DNA of 40,166 nt from assembly GCA_030832365.1 (NCBI GenBank), contig JAURJF010000002.1, positions 1 through 40,166 on the forward strand, in the 5' to 3' direction. Every line of letters begins with the position of its first letter. The first letter of the stretch is position 1. The position numbers and the translations under genes were made by a program. This document shows positions 30,910 through 40,121 of the stretch, one piece after another. This DNA comes from Candidatus Nanopelagicales bacterium (GTDB taxonomy: Bacteria; Actinomycetota; Actinomycetes; Nanopelagicales; Nanopelagicaceae). The notes beneath the pieces were generated by a model, which was not told where the DNA came from, made no database searches, and worked only from the letters and a program-made list of their open reading frames with translations.

Positions 30910-30982
30910 TGCCTCGAGTCGGATTTGAACCGACACTATGCGGTGTTTGAGACCGCCCTCTCTACCGTTGGAGTACCGAGGC
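30910..30982 (-). tRNA. tRNA-Leu (CAA), atypical short-variable-loop form
   Basis: A 73-nt cloverleaf on the minus strand. The acceptor stem is GCCTCGG / TCGAGGC with a terminal G-U, and the discriminator is A. The D-arm region begins CTCC and carries GG in the loop. The anticodon arm is GCGGT-CTCAAAC-ACCGC with U33 and anticodon CAA, reading UUG (Leu). The variable loop is only 5 nt (ATAGT). The T-arm is GTCGG-TTCAAAT-CCGAC. CCA is not encoded. Leu tRNAs are normally class II with a long variable arm, so this is structurally a class I tRNA with a Leu anticodon, and the D-stem is weak. It lies 21 nt after pyk and 1 nt before pdtaR. Confidence 0.88.
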
Positions 30983-31003
30983 TAGATTGAATTAAAGATT
31001 ATT

Positions 31004-32443
31004 CTAGCGATAGGCAGGAGCCACGCCACTAACAGCATCTCCCACCTTATGAACGCGCATCGCATTGGTTGAGCCAGGAATTCCTGGCGGAGAACCAGCG
31101 ACGATCATGATTAACTCACCAATAGCTACTCTCTTACTCTCAATCAAAATCGTATCTACCTGCTTAACCATCTCATCAGTGGTGGTAACTAAAGGGGTAA
31201 GAAGTGGCTCAACCCCCCAAGTAAGTGCCATCTGGTTATAGGTGGCGGTATCTGGAGTTAGAGCCAATATTGGAATCGGTGATCTAAGTCTTGACATTCT
31301 TCTTGCTGAATCTCCGCTCTTAGTAAATGCCGACAAAACCTGGGCGCCAATTGTTAGACCAACCTCTGTTGCTGCCTTTGTTATTGCCCCGCCTTTAGTT
31401 TTGGGGTTGTGTTGAAGAGCTGGAATCAAATGAAGCGCCTCTTGCTCAGTTTTTTCAATAATTCGAGCCATTGTTGCAACAGCTTCAATAGCAAATGCTC
31501 CAACGCTAGTCTCTCCTGAGAGCATCAAGGCATCAGCTCCATCAAGGACTGCATTTGCGCAATCTGTTGCTTCAGCTCTTGTCGGCCTGGAGCTATTAAT
31601 CATTGAATCAAGCATCTGGGTTGCAACGATTACTGGCTTTGCATTCTCGCGAGCAAGGGTGATGCACCGCTTCTGTACAAGTGGAATATCTTCAATCGGC
31701 ATCTCAACGCCTAGATCGCCACGAGCAACCATAATTCCATCAAAGGCTAGGACTATCTCCTCCAGGTTCTCGACCGCCTGAGGTTTTTCAATCTTGGCAA
31801 TGACTGGAATGCGATGGCCTACCTCATCCATAATTTTATGAACATCATCTATATCTTTTGCAGATCTTACAAATGATAAGGCTATAAAGTCAGCGCCTGC
31901 TTTTAGTCCCCAACGCAAGTCCTCTATATCTTTCTCACTCATCGCAGGAACAGATACTGCAACACCTGGAAGATTTATTCCTTTGTTATTAGAGACAAAC
32001 CCTGGCTCAATTACTTTTGTTATGACATTGCTACCCTTAACCTCGATAACTTGAACCGTGACTTTTCCATCATCGATTAGAATTAAATCTCCAGCTCTGC
32101 AATCACCGGTAAGACCTTTATAAGTGGTTGAGACGCGAGACTTGTCGCCAGCAATATCATCGGTGGTGATTGTGAAAGTATCTCCACGGAATAATTCATG
32201 AGGACCGTTTTCAAATCTTCCAAGGCGAATTTTTGGTCCCTGAAGATCAACCATTATCGCTACAGGCTTTTTAACTCTGGCAGCTTCAGCTCTTACTAGA
32301 TCTAGGCGATTTTGATGTTCTTCATATCCGCCATGAGAGAGGTTAAGTCTGGCCACATTCATTCCTGCTTTGACTAGCTCAGAGACTTTCTCAACGCTCT
32401 CAACAGCAGGGCCCATAGTGCAGACAATTTTGGCGCGGCGCAT
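31004..32443 (-). CDS. pyk: Pyruvate kinase
   Basis: Converts phosphoenolpyruvate and ADP to pyruvate and ATP. The protein is 479 residues, starting MRRAKIVCTMGPA. It has MNVARLNLSHG, the B domain, and the active-site IPVIAKIEKPQAVENLEEI with the catalytic Lys. GIMVARGDLGVEMP and ATQMLDSMINSSRPTRAEATD follow, then a C-terminal allosteric domain. The ATG at 32443 has no Shine-Dalgarno but has TAAAGT 6 nt upstream, so it is probably leaderless. The tRNA and pdtaR follow on the same strand with little space, so all three may share a transcript. Confidence 0.97.
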   Translation of the reverse strand: MRRAKIVCTMGPAVESVEKVSELVKAGMNVARLNLSHGGYEEHQNRLDLVRAEAARVKKPVAIMVDLQGPKIRLGRFENGPHELFRGDTFTITTDDIAGDKSRVSTTYKGLTGDCRAGDLILIDDGKVTVQVIEVKGSNVITKVIEPGFVSNNKGINLPGVAVSVPAMSEKDIEDLRWGLKAGADFIALSFVRSAKDIDDVHKIMDEVGHRIPVIAKIEKPQAVENLEEIVLAFDGIMVARGDLGVEMPIEDIPLVQKRCITLARENAKPVIVATQMLDSMINSSRPTRAEATDCANAVLDGADALMLSGETSVGAFAIEAVATMARIIEKTEQEALHLIPALQHNPKTKGGAITKAATEVGLTIGAQVLSAFTKSGDSARRMSRLRSPIPILALTPDTATYNQMALTWGVEPLLTPLVTTTDEMVKQVDTILIESKRVAIGELIMIVAGSPPGIPGSTNAMRVHKVGDAVSGVAPAYR

Positions 32444-32449
32444 GTGCTT

Positions 32450-32455
32450 ACTTTA
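32450..32455 (-). promoter_or_regulatory. -10 box for leaderless pyk transcript
   Basis: TAAAGT on the minus strand ends exactly 6 nt before the pyk ATG, in the 47-bp gap behind gltD. TTACTC, 18 bp further upstream, is a weak -35. A small inverted repeat, TGCC-6-GGCA, lies between the boxes. Confidence 0.5.
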
Positions 32456-32490
32456 TTGCCTTATTTGGCATAAGAGTAATTAACAAGGAT

Positions 32491-33948
32491 TTAAACCGTT
32501 AGCGGTCGAGAAGTTGGCTCTATCGGCGATGGCAATTGCGTTTGTCCCATTAAATCTGCATCAACTGCTGAAGCTGCGCTTCGCCCCTCTGCAATCGCCC
32601 AAACAATTAGCGATTGACCACGCCCTGCATCGCCGCAGATATAGACTGAATCAACATTGGTGCGATATGAATTATCGCGAGCAATGTTTCCACGAGAATC
32701 AAGTTTTAACTCGAGTGCATTAACTAATTCATTCTTCTCAGGTCCAGTAAAGCCCATTGCAAGTAAGACCATATCGGCTGGAAGATTCTTTGAAGTCCCT
32801 GGAATTTTTTCAAACTTTCCATCAACATACTTGGTCTCGACAATTTTCAAGGCAGTTAATTGGCCATCGCTATCTCCAATAAATTCCTCGGTTGAAATTG
32901 AATAAAGCCTCTCGCCTGATTCCTCATGGGCGCTACTTACTCGATAAGTCATTGGGTAAGTTGGCCATGGCTGTGAGTCAGGACGCTCATCACTTGGCCT
33001 TGGCATAATCTCAATCTGGGTAACGCTTGTAGCTCCTTGGCGGATTGCAGTTCCTAAGCAATCAGCTCCAGTATCGCCTCCTCCCAAAATGATTACATTT
33101 TTGCCCTTGGCATTAATTGGTGGCTCAGAAGGTAATTCATTAAGAGCTTGTTTATTTCCCCATGGCAGATATTCCATCGCCTGATAGACACCACTAAGTG
33201 TTCGTCCCGGGATATCTAATTCTCGCCACTGCGTTGCCCCTACAGCTAAAACTATTGCATCATATTTAGCGCGAAGATCTGCAGCGCTGATATCAACTCC
33301 AACATTAACGCCTGCTCTAAATCTTGTTCCCTCTCGCTGCATCTGATTTATGCGGCGATCAAGGACTGACTTCTCCATTTTAAATTCTGGAATTCCATAT
33401 CGAAGCAATCCGCCAACCTTTTCGCCCTTTTCATAGACCACAACGGTATGACCCGCTCTAGTTAATTGCTGTGCTGCTGCAAGTCCTGCTGGACCTGAAC
33501 CAATTACTGCAATGGTTTTGCCAGTCATCCGATCTGGTTGAAGTGGCTTCACATTTCCAGTTTGAAATCCCTCTTCAATAATTCTTAACTCAACTTGTTT
33601 AATAGTTACTGGATCTTGATTTATACCTAGAACGCAAGATGTTTCACAGGGAGCAGGGCAGAGTCGTCCAGTAAATTCTGGGAAATTATTAGTTGCATGG
33701 AGGCGATCTAAGGCATCGCTACGTTCATTTCGCCAAATCAGGTCATTCCACTCTGGAATTAAGTTTCCTAACGGACATCCCTGATGGCAGAAAGGAATCC
33801 CACAATCCATACACCTTCCTGCCTGTTTCTGCAGAGATGAGAACTCTTGCTCTTCATAGACCTCACGCCAATCTCTGATTCGAACATCAACTGGGCGACG
33901 CTTAGGAACTTCTCTTCCAGTATTTAAAAAACCACGGGGATCAGCCAT
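32491..33948 (-). CDS. gltD: Glutamate synthase small subunit
   Basis: The beta subunit of NADPH-dependent glutamate synthase, which passes electrons from NADPH through FAD to the large subunit. The protein is 485 residues. The N-terminal [4Fe-4S] region has CMDCGIPFCHQGCPLGN and CPAPCETSC. The FAD-binding motif is IGSGPAGLAAAQQL, the NADPH-binding motif is ILGGGDTGADCLGTA, and the C-terminal FAD motif is VYICGDAGRGQSLIVWAI. Its ATG overlaps the 3' end of gltB by 8 nt, so expression is coupled. Confidence 0.97.
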   Translation of the reverse strand: MADPRGFLNTGREVPKRRPVDVRIRDWREVYEEQEFSSLQKQAGRCMDCGIPFCHQGCPLGNLIPEWNDLIWRNERSDALDRLHATNNFPEFTGRLCPAPCETSCVLGINQDPVTIKQVELRIIEEGFQTGNVKPLQPDRMTGKTIAVIGSGPAGLAAAQQLTRAGHTVVVYEKGEKVGGLLRYGIPEFKMEKSVLDRRINQMQREGTRFRAGVNVGVDISAADLRAKYDAIVLAVGATQWRELDIPGRTLSGVYQAMEYLPWGNKQALNELPSEPPINAKGKNVIILGGGDTGADCLGTAIRQGATSVTQIEIMPRPSDERPDSQPWPTYPMTYRVSSAHEESGERLYSISTEEFIGDSDGQLTALKIVETKYVDGKFEKIPGTSKNLPADMVLLAMGFTGPEKNELVNALELKLDSRGNIARDNSYRTNVDSVYICGDAGRGQSLIVWAIAEGRSAASAVDADLMGQTQLPSPIEPTSRPLTV

Positions 33949-36900
33949 TTAGCGCCTCCATAATTGCATCATCTGAAGATTTTCCTTCACGCTCTGCCTT
34001 ATCAATAACTGCCAGCACCTTGGCATAATCTCTTGGCATCACTAGTGAGAACCTCTTGAGAGCTGCTTGCCAATCGCCTAGCAATTCATGAGCAATCAGA
34101 GAGCCGGTCTCTGCATAGAAGCGAGAGAGTATGGATTCAAGTCTCTCCTCTTGATCTTTAGGGATAGATAGAACATCTACCATCTCGGTATTTACTAGAG
34201 ATGGGATTAAGTCAAGAACAAATGCTCGACCACCTGACATGCCAGCTGCAAAGTTTCGCCCTGTCTTGCCAAGGATTACAACGCTTCCCCCAGTCATATA
34301 CTCGCATCCATGATCGCCAACGCCTTCAACTACTGCTAGCGCGCCAGAATTTCTTACACAGAATCTCTCGCCAACTATTCCTCTTACAAAAATTTCACCT
34401 TGAGTTGCGCCATATCCAATAACGTTTCCGGCAATTACATTTTCATGGGAGGCAAACTTTGCCTTCTCATCAGGGCGCAGAATTACTCGCCCTCCAGATA
34501 AGCCCTTTCCAAGATAATCATTGGTATCTCCATAGAGGCGAAGAGTTAGCCCGCGTGGAATAAATGCTCCTAGTGATTGACCTGCAGAGCCATGGAAGGT
34601 GATATCAATTGTGTCATCGGCAAGTCCTTGGCCGCCATACTTTCTAGTAATTTCAGAGCCCAGCATCGTTCCCACTGTGCGATTCCCATTTCTAATTTTC
34701 ATCTGCAGTCTGATTGGATTGCCATTTACTAAAGCATCCTCTGAAAGTCTTATTAACTCATTATCTAAAGCTGGCTCAAGCCCATGATCTTGAGTTACCG
34801 TATTTCTCCGCGCAGAGCTTGATGCGGGCGCTGGAGCGGTAAGTATTGGCGTTAAATCAAGGCCACTCGCCTTCCAATGCTCCACTGCATCAGTAGTTTC
34901 TAGGCTTTCAACTTCTCCCACTGCTTCGCTAAGACTTCTAAATCCTAGGCTTGCAAGAATCTCTCTTACCTCCTGAGCGATATATTCAAAGAAAGTTTCC
35001 ACAAACTCTGGCTTTCCAGTAAAGCGCTTTCTTAGCTCTGGATTCTGGGTTGCCACGCCAACTGGGCAGGTATCTAAGTGACAGACTCGCATCATCACAC
35101 AACCTGAAACCACAAGAGGGGCCGTAGCAAAACCAAATTCCTCTGCTCCAAGTAGAGCTGCAATTACCACATCTCTACCTGTCTTCATCTGTCCATCAGT
35201 TTGAACCACGATGCGATCTCTAAGTCCATTTAGCATCAGAGTCTGTTGCGTTTCAGCTAGACCAAGCTCCCAAGGCGCGCCAGCATGTTTGAGAGAAGTT
35301 AGTGGCGAAGCGCCAGTTCCACCATCATGACCAGAGATTAAAACTACATCGGCATGCGCCTTGCTAACTCCTGCAGCAACAGTGCCAACGCCAACTTCAG
35401 CAACAAGTTTTACATGGATTCGCGCTCTGTTATTAGCGTTCTTTAAATCATGGATTAGTTGAGCCAAATCTTCAATTGAGTAAATGTCATGATGTGGCGG
35501 TGGTGAGATTAAACCAACTCCAGGCGTCGAGTAGCGAACCTTGGCAATCCAAGGATAAATCTTATTTCCAGGCAATTGTCCGCCCTCGCCAGGTTTAGCT
35601 CCCTGCGCCATCTTTATCTGAATATCATCGGCATTTACTAAATACTCACTTGTTACACCAAATCTTCCTGAAGCAACTTGCTTGATTGCAGATCTTGCTG
35701 AATCTCCATTAGCTAGTGGAGTAAAGCGCTCGGGATCTTCTCCGCCTTCGCCAGTATTTGATTTAGCGCCAATTCGATTCATCGCAATTGCTAGAGTTTC
35801 ATGAGCTTCCTGCGAAATTGAGCCATAAGACATAGCTCCAGTTGAAAATCTCTTAACAATTTCTGAGATCGGTTCAACCTCATCAATTCCTACTGGGGCT
35901 CTTAAGCCCTGCTTGAACGAGAAGAGTCCGCGAAGAGTCATCAAGGATTTAGATTGATCATCTACTCTCTTGGTATATCGCTGGAAGATGTCATAGCGCT
36001 TTGATCTTGTGGCATGTTGGAGAGCAAAGACAGTCTCTGGATCAAAGAGATGAGGTTCACCATCTCGCCTCCATTGATACTCCCCGCCAATTGGAAGTCG
36101 CTTAGAACCAGGAACTTCTCCCCCAGGTGGATAGGCGATGTGATGGCGCGCAATAGTCTCTTGAGCAATTACTTCAAGATCTACCCCGCCAAGGCGCGAG
36201 GTTGTTCCTACGAAATATTCATTGACCAAGCCTTGTGATAACCCAATTGCTTCAAATACTTGTGCTCCGGTGTATGAGGCAATTGTTGAAATTCCCATCT
36301 TGGACATAACTTTCAAAACGCCTTTACCCAATGACTTAATTAAGTTCTTAACTGCCTTCTCTGGAGTAATTCCCGTGATAACTCCTGTTAAGACTAAATC
36401 TTCTGCGCTCTCCATCGCTAGATAAGGATTTACAGCAGCTGCTCCATATCCAATTAATAGCGACACATGATGAACTTCTCTGACCTCACCGCTTTCAACA
36501 ACTAAGCCAACTTTTGTTCTAGTTTTCTCACGAATTAAATGATGATGTACTGCTGAGGTTAAAAGTAGAGATGGAATTGGGGCATTTTCTGCATCCCCAT
36601 CGCGATCAGAGAGAATAATGATTCGCGCTCCTTGGGAGATTGCCTCAGATACCTCTGCTCGAATCTCCTCAATTCTCTCCTGCAACCCCTGGCCACTTCT
36701 TGAAATTGGAAAGAGGCCGCGAATTACATAGGTTGAGAGCCCAGGATGATTATTATCGGCATTAACGTGAATTATTTTGGCGAGCTCATCATTATCAATA
36801 ACCGGAAAGGCTAAAGAAATCTGTCTACATGATGCTGGACCAGGATCTAGAAGATTATGTTCTGGGCCAATAGATCCCCCAAGTGAAGTGACTAGCTCCT

Positions 36901-38458
36901 CTCTTATGGCATCAAGTGGTGGATTAGTAACTTGAGCAAAGAGCTGTGAGAAGTAATCAAAGAGGAGTCTTGGCTTGGCAGAGAGAGCAGCAATTGGAGT
37001 ATCAGTTCCCATAGAGCCGATTGGTTCAATTCCACTCTTAGCCATCGGGGTTACAATCATTCTTAACTCTTCTTCGGTATAACCAAATGCGCGCTGTCTT
37101 CTTAAGACGGAGGAGTGCGGATAAATAATGTGCTCTCTTGCTGGCAAATCTGGAAGGCGAACAATTCCGGCATGGAGCCACTCTCCATATGGCGCGTTAT
37201 CTGCAAGGCTCTGCTTGATCTCTTCATCTTCAATTATGCGACCAGATTGGATATCAACTAGGAACATACGACCTGGTTGAAGTCTTCCCTTTCTAATCAC
37301 TTTCTCTTGTGGAATATCTAGCACTCCAACTTCACTTGCCAGCACTACTAAGCCATCATCTGTTACCCAATAGCGAGATGGGCGTAATCCATTTCGATCT
37401 AATACCGCGCCAATCTGCTTTCCATCTGTAAATGTCACGCAAGCTGGTCCATCCCATGGCTCCATAAGAGATGCGTGAAAACGATAGAACTCCTTTAATT
37501 TCTCAGGCATCGTTTCATGATTCTCCCAAGCCTCTGGAATCATCATAAGAATTGAATGTGCAAGGCTGCGCCCGCCGAGATAGAGCAGTTCTAATACCTC
37601 ATCAAAGGATGCAGAATCACTTCCTGAAGGATCAACGATTGGAAATAGTCGAGATATATCGCCAGGGATCAGATCGCTTTCAAGGAGCGCTTCACGAGCT
37701 GCCATCCAATTTCGATTACCTCTTAACGTATTTATCTCACCATTGTGAGCAATGAATCGGTATGGATGGGCAAGTGGCCAAGATGGAAAAGTATTGGTAG
37801 AAAATCTTGAGTGAACTAGAGCAAGAGGTGATACCAAGCGCGGATCTGAAAGATCAGGAAAGAACTCCTCCAATTGCCCTGTGGTGAGCATGCCTTTGTA
37901 GACAATCGTTCTACTTGAGAGCGAAGAGAAATAAATTGAGAGCTCATGCTCAACTCTCTTTCTAAAGCAGAATGCTCTTCGATCTAAATCTAAATCACTA
38001 ACTCCATCTTCGGATGAAACAAATATCTGCTCAAACTCTGGCATAACTGATAAAGCTGTTGCTCCAATAGATGTTGCATTAATCGGCAGCTTGCGCCAAC
38101 CAAGAACTTTAAGATTCTCCTGGCTTGCAATCTGCTCAATTCGTGATTTATTTGCAAAATTCTTTGGCAAGAAGGCAACGCCAGCTGCATAACTAAGAGG
38201 TGATGGCAACTCAAATGGGAGAACTTCACGGAAGAATTGATCAGGGATGCAAATTAGAATTCCAGCGCCATCACCGCTATTAACTTCAGCCCCTGATGCG
38301 CCGCGATGCTCTAAATTCCTTAAGGCAATTAGCCCTTTTGCAATAATGTCATGAGTAGCAACTTTATTAAGGGTAGCCACCATCGCAACACCACAAGCAT
38401 CATGCTCGTTGGCAGGGTCATAGAGACCCACTGCCTTTGGTAGAGATGAGAAGACCAC
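33941..38458 (-). CDS. gltB: Glutamate synthase large subunit
   Basis: Converts glutamine plus 2-oxoglutarate to two glutamates, the assimilation half of the GS-GOGAT cycle. The protein is 1505 residues, full length. It has an N-terminal class II amidotransferase (nucleophile C22 in HDACGVAMVA, with a propeptide of about 21 residues to be removed), a central domain, and an FMN-binding synthase domain (SGHDGGTGASPLTSLKHAG). The [3Fe-4S] cysteines are C1120, C1126 and C1131. A C-terminal GXGXG beta-helix follows. The start is GTG at 38458-38456 with GGGAG 6 nt upstream. The 129-bp upstream gap shows no convincing promoter. Confidence 0.97.
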   Translation of the reverse strand: MVFSSLPKAVGLYDPANEHDACGVAMVATLNKVATHDIIAKGLIALRNLEHRGASGAEVNSGDGAGILICIPDQFFREVLPFELPSPLSYAAGVAFLPKNFANKSRIEQIASQENLKVLGWRKLPINATSIGATALSVMPEFEQIFVSSEDGVSDLDLDRRAFCFRKRVEHELSIYFSSLSSRTIVYKGMLTTGQLEEFFPDLSDPRLVSPLALVHSRFSTNTFPSWPLAHPYRFIAHNGEINTLRGNRNWMAAREALLESDLIPGDISRLFPIVDPSGSDSASFDEVLELLYLGGRSLAHSILMMIPEAWENHETMPEKLKEFYRFHASLMEPWDGPACVTFTDGKQIGAVLDRNGLRPSRYWVTDDGLVVLASEVGVLDIPQEKVIRKGRLQPGRMFLVDIQSGRIIEDEEIKQSLADNAPYGEWLHAGIVRLPDLPAREHIIYPHSSVLRRQRAFGYTEEELRMIVTPMAKSGIEPIGSMGTDTPIAALSAKPRLLFDYFSQLFAQVTNPPLDAIREELVTSLGGSIGPEHNLLDPGPASCRQISLAFPVIDNDELAKIIHVNADNNHPGLSTYVIRGLFPISRSGQGLQERIEEIRAEVSEAISQGARIIILSDRDGDAENAPIPSLLLTSAVHHHLIREKTRTKVGLVVESGEVREVHHVSLLIGYGAAAVNPYLAMESAEDLVLTGVITGITPEKAVKNLIKSLGKGVLKVMSKMGISTIASYTGAQVFEAIGLSQGLVNEYFVGTTSRLGGVDLEVIAQETIARHHIAYPPGGEVPGSKRLPIGGEYQWRRDGEPHLFDPETVFALQHATRSKRYDIFQRYTKRVDDQSKSLMTLRGLFSFKQGLRAPVGIDEVEPISEIVKRFSTGAMSYGSISQEAHETLAIAMNRIGAKSNTGEGGEDPERFTPLANGDSARSAIKQVASGRFGVTSEYLVNADDIQIKMAQGAKPGEGGQLPGNKIYPWIAKVRYSTPGVGLISPPPHHDIYSIEDLAQLIHDLKNANNRARIHVKLVAEVGVGTVAAGVSKAHADVVLISGHDGGTGASPLTSLKHAGAPWELGLAETQQTLMLNGLRDRIVVQTDGQMKTGRDVVIAALLGAEEFGFATAPLVVSGCVMMRVCHLDTCPVGVATQNPELRKRFTGKPEFVETFFEYIAQEVREILASLGFRSLSEAVGEVESLETTDAVEHWKASGLDLTPILTAPAPASSSARRNTVTQDHGLEPALDNELIRLSEDALVNGNPIRLQMKIRNGNRTVGTMLGSEITRKYGGQGLADDTIDITFHGSAGQSLGAFIPRGLTLRLYGDTNDYLGKGLSGGRVILRPDEKAKFASHENVIAGNVIGYGATQGEIFVRGIVGERFCVRNSGALAVVEGVGDHGCEYMTGGSVVILGKTGRNFAAGMSGGRAFVLDLIPSLVNTEMVDVLSIPKDQEERLESILSRFYAETGSLIAHELLGDWQAALKRFSLVMPRDYAKVLAVIDKAEREGKSSDDAIMEALNG

Positions 38459-38587
38459 TTATCGCTCCCATAAATAAAATTGGTTTACTTCGAGTTTTTT
38501 CTTTAATGATTAACTCTCAAAGTTACTGGGACAACGACGGCCCTTAGAGGGGAGTAATCTAGCAAGAACTAGCTTTTTTGGCGCGTG

Positions 38588-39295
38588 CTAGAGCCCAGAG
38601 ATATGGGCAATCTGACCAACTGATGCTGTTATCGCCATTCCCAGAGCGCCGCCAAAGAGGATCCGAAGGGTTGGTCGCCATATCGTTGAACCAGAAGTCT
38701 TTGCGGTAATTACTCCAGCAATGAGCAGGCCAAGGAATGTAATAGCAACAATTGATGCTGCTTTCCCGCCAAGGCTTGGCGAGAGCGCTCCAATAAGAGG
38801 AATCGCTCCTCCAAAAGTAAAGCTAAGAGCAGAGGCGATTGCTGCCTGCATCGGGCGAGCCTTAGTTAACTCATATTGGCCTAATTCATCGCGTAAATGA
38901 GCCCCGAGTGCGTCATGAGCATGTAGTTCCTGAGCAACTTTCTCAGCTGTTGATCGCGATAAACCTCTTGATTGATAAATCTGAGTCAACTCTTCTAGCT
39001 CTCCTGCTGGATCAATTCGATGATGCTCTAGCTCCAAGATTCGATCTGACTCTTCAATATCGTTTTGTGATCTCACAGAGACATACTCTCCCACTGCCAT
39101 CGACATCGCTCCTGCTGCAATTCCCGCTATTCCAACAGTTAAGACAAAATCATTTTTTTGTGCAGAGACAATTCCAATCATTAGCGCTGCAGTTGAAACT
39201 AGCCCATCATTGACACCTAATACGGCAGCTCTAAGCCAACCTGCTCTATGGGTACGATGCTCAGCATTTCTTATCTCTAAGTCAGATTGGCTCAC
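38588..39295 (-). CDS. VIT1/CCC1-family membrane transporter
   Basis: A 235-residue protein of the VIT1/CCC1 family, which includes vacuolar iron and manganese exporters and nodulin-21. Five hydrophobic helices are visible. The first pair carries GVNDGLVSTAALMIGI and AGAMSMAVGEYVSVRSQ, the metal-path motifs. A charged cytoplasmic helical region (about 75-145, with EHHRIDPAGELEEL and HAHDALGAHL) stands where eukaryotic members bind metal. The start is GTG at 39295, 4 nt after lgt. Bacterial members are often given as putative Fe2+/Mn2+ exporters; the substrate here is not shown by sequence. Confidence 0.88.
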   Translation of the reverse strand: MSQSDLEIRNAEHRTHRAGWLRAAVLGVNDGLVSTAALMIGIVSAQKNDFVLTVGIAGIAAGAMSMAVGEYVSVRSQNDIEESDRILELEHHRIDPAGELEELTQIYQSRGLSRSTAEKVAQELHAHDALGAHLRDELGQYELTKARPMQAAIASALSFTFGGAIPLIGALSPSLGGKAASIVAITFLGLLIAGVITAKTSGSTIWRPTLRILFGGALGMAITASVGQIAHISGL

Positions 39296-39299
39296 GACT

Positions 39300-40121
39300 T
39301 TACTTTACACTCGATTCTCTCGGTAATTGATTCTGACGCAGATAGATTAGAGAGCCAAAGAGTAGAACTATGCTCGTCCAAACATTGAGCCTAACGCCGA
39401 GAATCAAATTAGCTTCATCAATCCTAATCGTCTCAATTAGAGCTCTTACTAGGCAGTAAAGGGCAACATAGAGAGCAAAGATTGAACCAGGAGCAAACTT
39501 CTTACCTGATCCCAGCTTTATCAAAATGAAGGCTGCAATAAAGCACCAGATAGATTCATAGAGAAATACTGGGTGAAATGTTTCAACGCTTGAATATCCA
39601 ATAGGGCGATAAGCAGCAGGAATTTCAAGGGCCCATGGCGCATTTAGCTCCCGCCCAAATAGTTCTTTATTAAACCAATTTCCCCAGCGGCCAAGTCCTT
39701 GAGCTATTAGCAGACCTGGAGCTAGCGCATCAGCAAAGCTTGCAAAGGAAACATCGCCTCGAGATTTATTCCTGCGATATCCAATGTATGCGCCAAGAAG
39801 TCCAAGGGAGATTGCGCCCCAGATACCAAGACCGCCCTGCCAGATATAGAGGGCACTTAGTGGATCGCCATTTACTCCAAAATACGCCTGAGGAGAAGAA
39901 ATCACGTGATAGAGGCGACCGCCAATAATTCCAAATGGAACTGCAAAAATTGCTACATCGCTAACTACGCCTGCTCTGCCACCAAGTGAGACATACCTTC
40001 TATTACCAACATATACAGCAGCTACGATCCCAGCGATGATGCTTAGCGCATAGAAATGAAAAGTTAGTGGACCAATCTCTATTTGAGATTGAGCTGGAGA
40101 AGGGATAGCAGCAAAGATCAC
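39300..40121 (-). CDS. lgt: Prolipoprotein diacylglyceryl transferase
   Basis: Lgt transfers a diacylglyceryl group from phosphatidylglycerol to the lipobox cysteine of prolipoproteins in the membrane. The protein is 273 residues with about seven transmembrane segments. Motifs are FYALSIIAGIV with the essential Tyr, GGRLYHVI, the signature GRWGNWFNKELFGR (about 144-157), and FHPVFLYES. The GTG start at 40121-40119 overlaps the stop of the upstream gene (GTGA). The trpA-lgt order is usual in Actinobacteria. The binding protein LivK encoded in this same window has no lipobox, so it is not a client. Confidence 0.96.
   Translation of the reverse strand: MIFAAIPSPAQSQIEIGPLTFHFYALSIIAGIVAAVYVGNRRYVSLGGRAGVVSDVAIFAVPFGIIGGRLYHVISSPQAYFGVNGDPLSALYIWQGGLGIWGAISLGLLGAYIGYRRNKSRGDVSFASFADALAPGLLIAQGLGRWGNWFNKELFGRELNAPWALEIPAAYRPIGYSSVETFHPVFLYESIWCFIAAFILIKLGSGKKFAPGSIFALYVALYCLVRALIETIRIDEANLILGVRLNVWTSIVLLFGSLIYLRQNQLPRESSVK

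Noticed and set aside
30652..30990. 112-codon plus-strand frame across pdtaR and the tRNA
   Set aside because: Runs antisense through a clear response regulator and a tRNA gene; an accidental open frame.
38459..38587. Possible promoter or terminator before gltB
   Set aside because: Several TANNNT-like words occur, but none has a matching -35 or sensible spacing, and the CTAG-6-CTAG repeat is too short to be a terminator.
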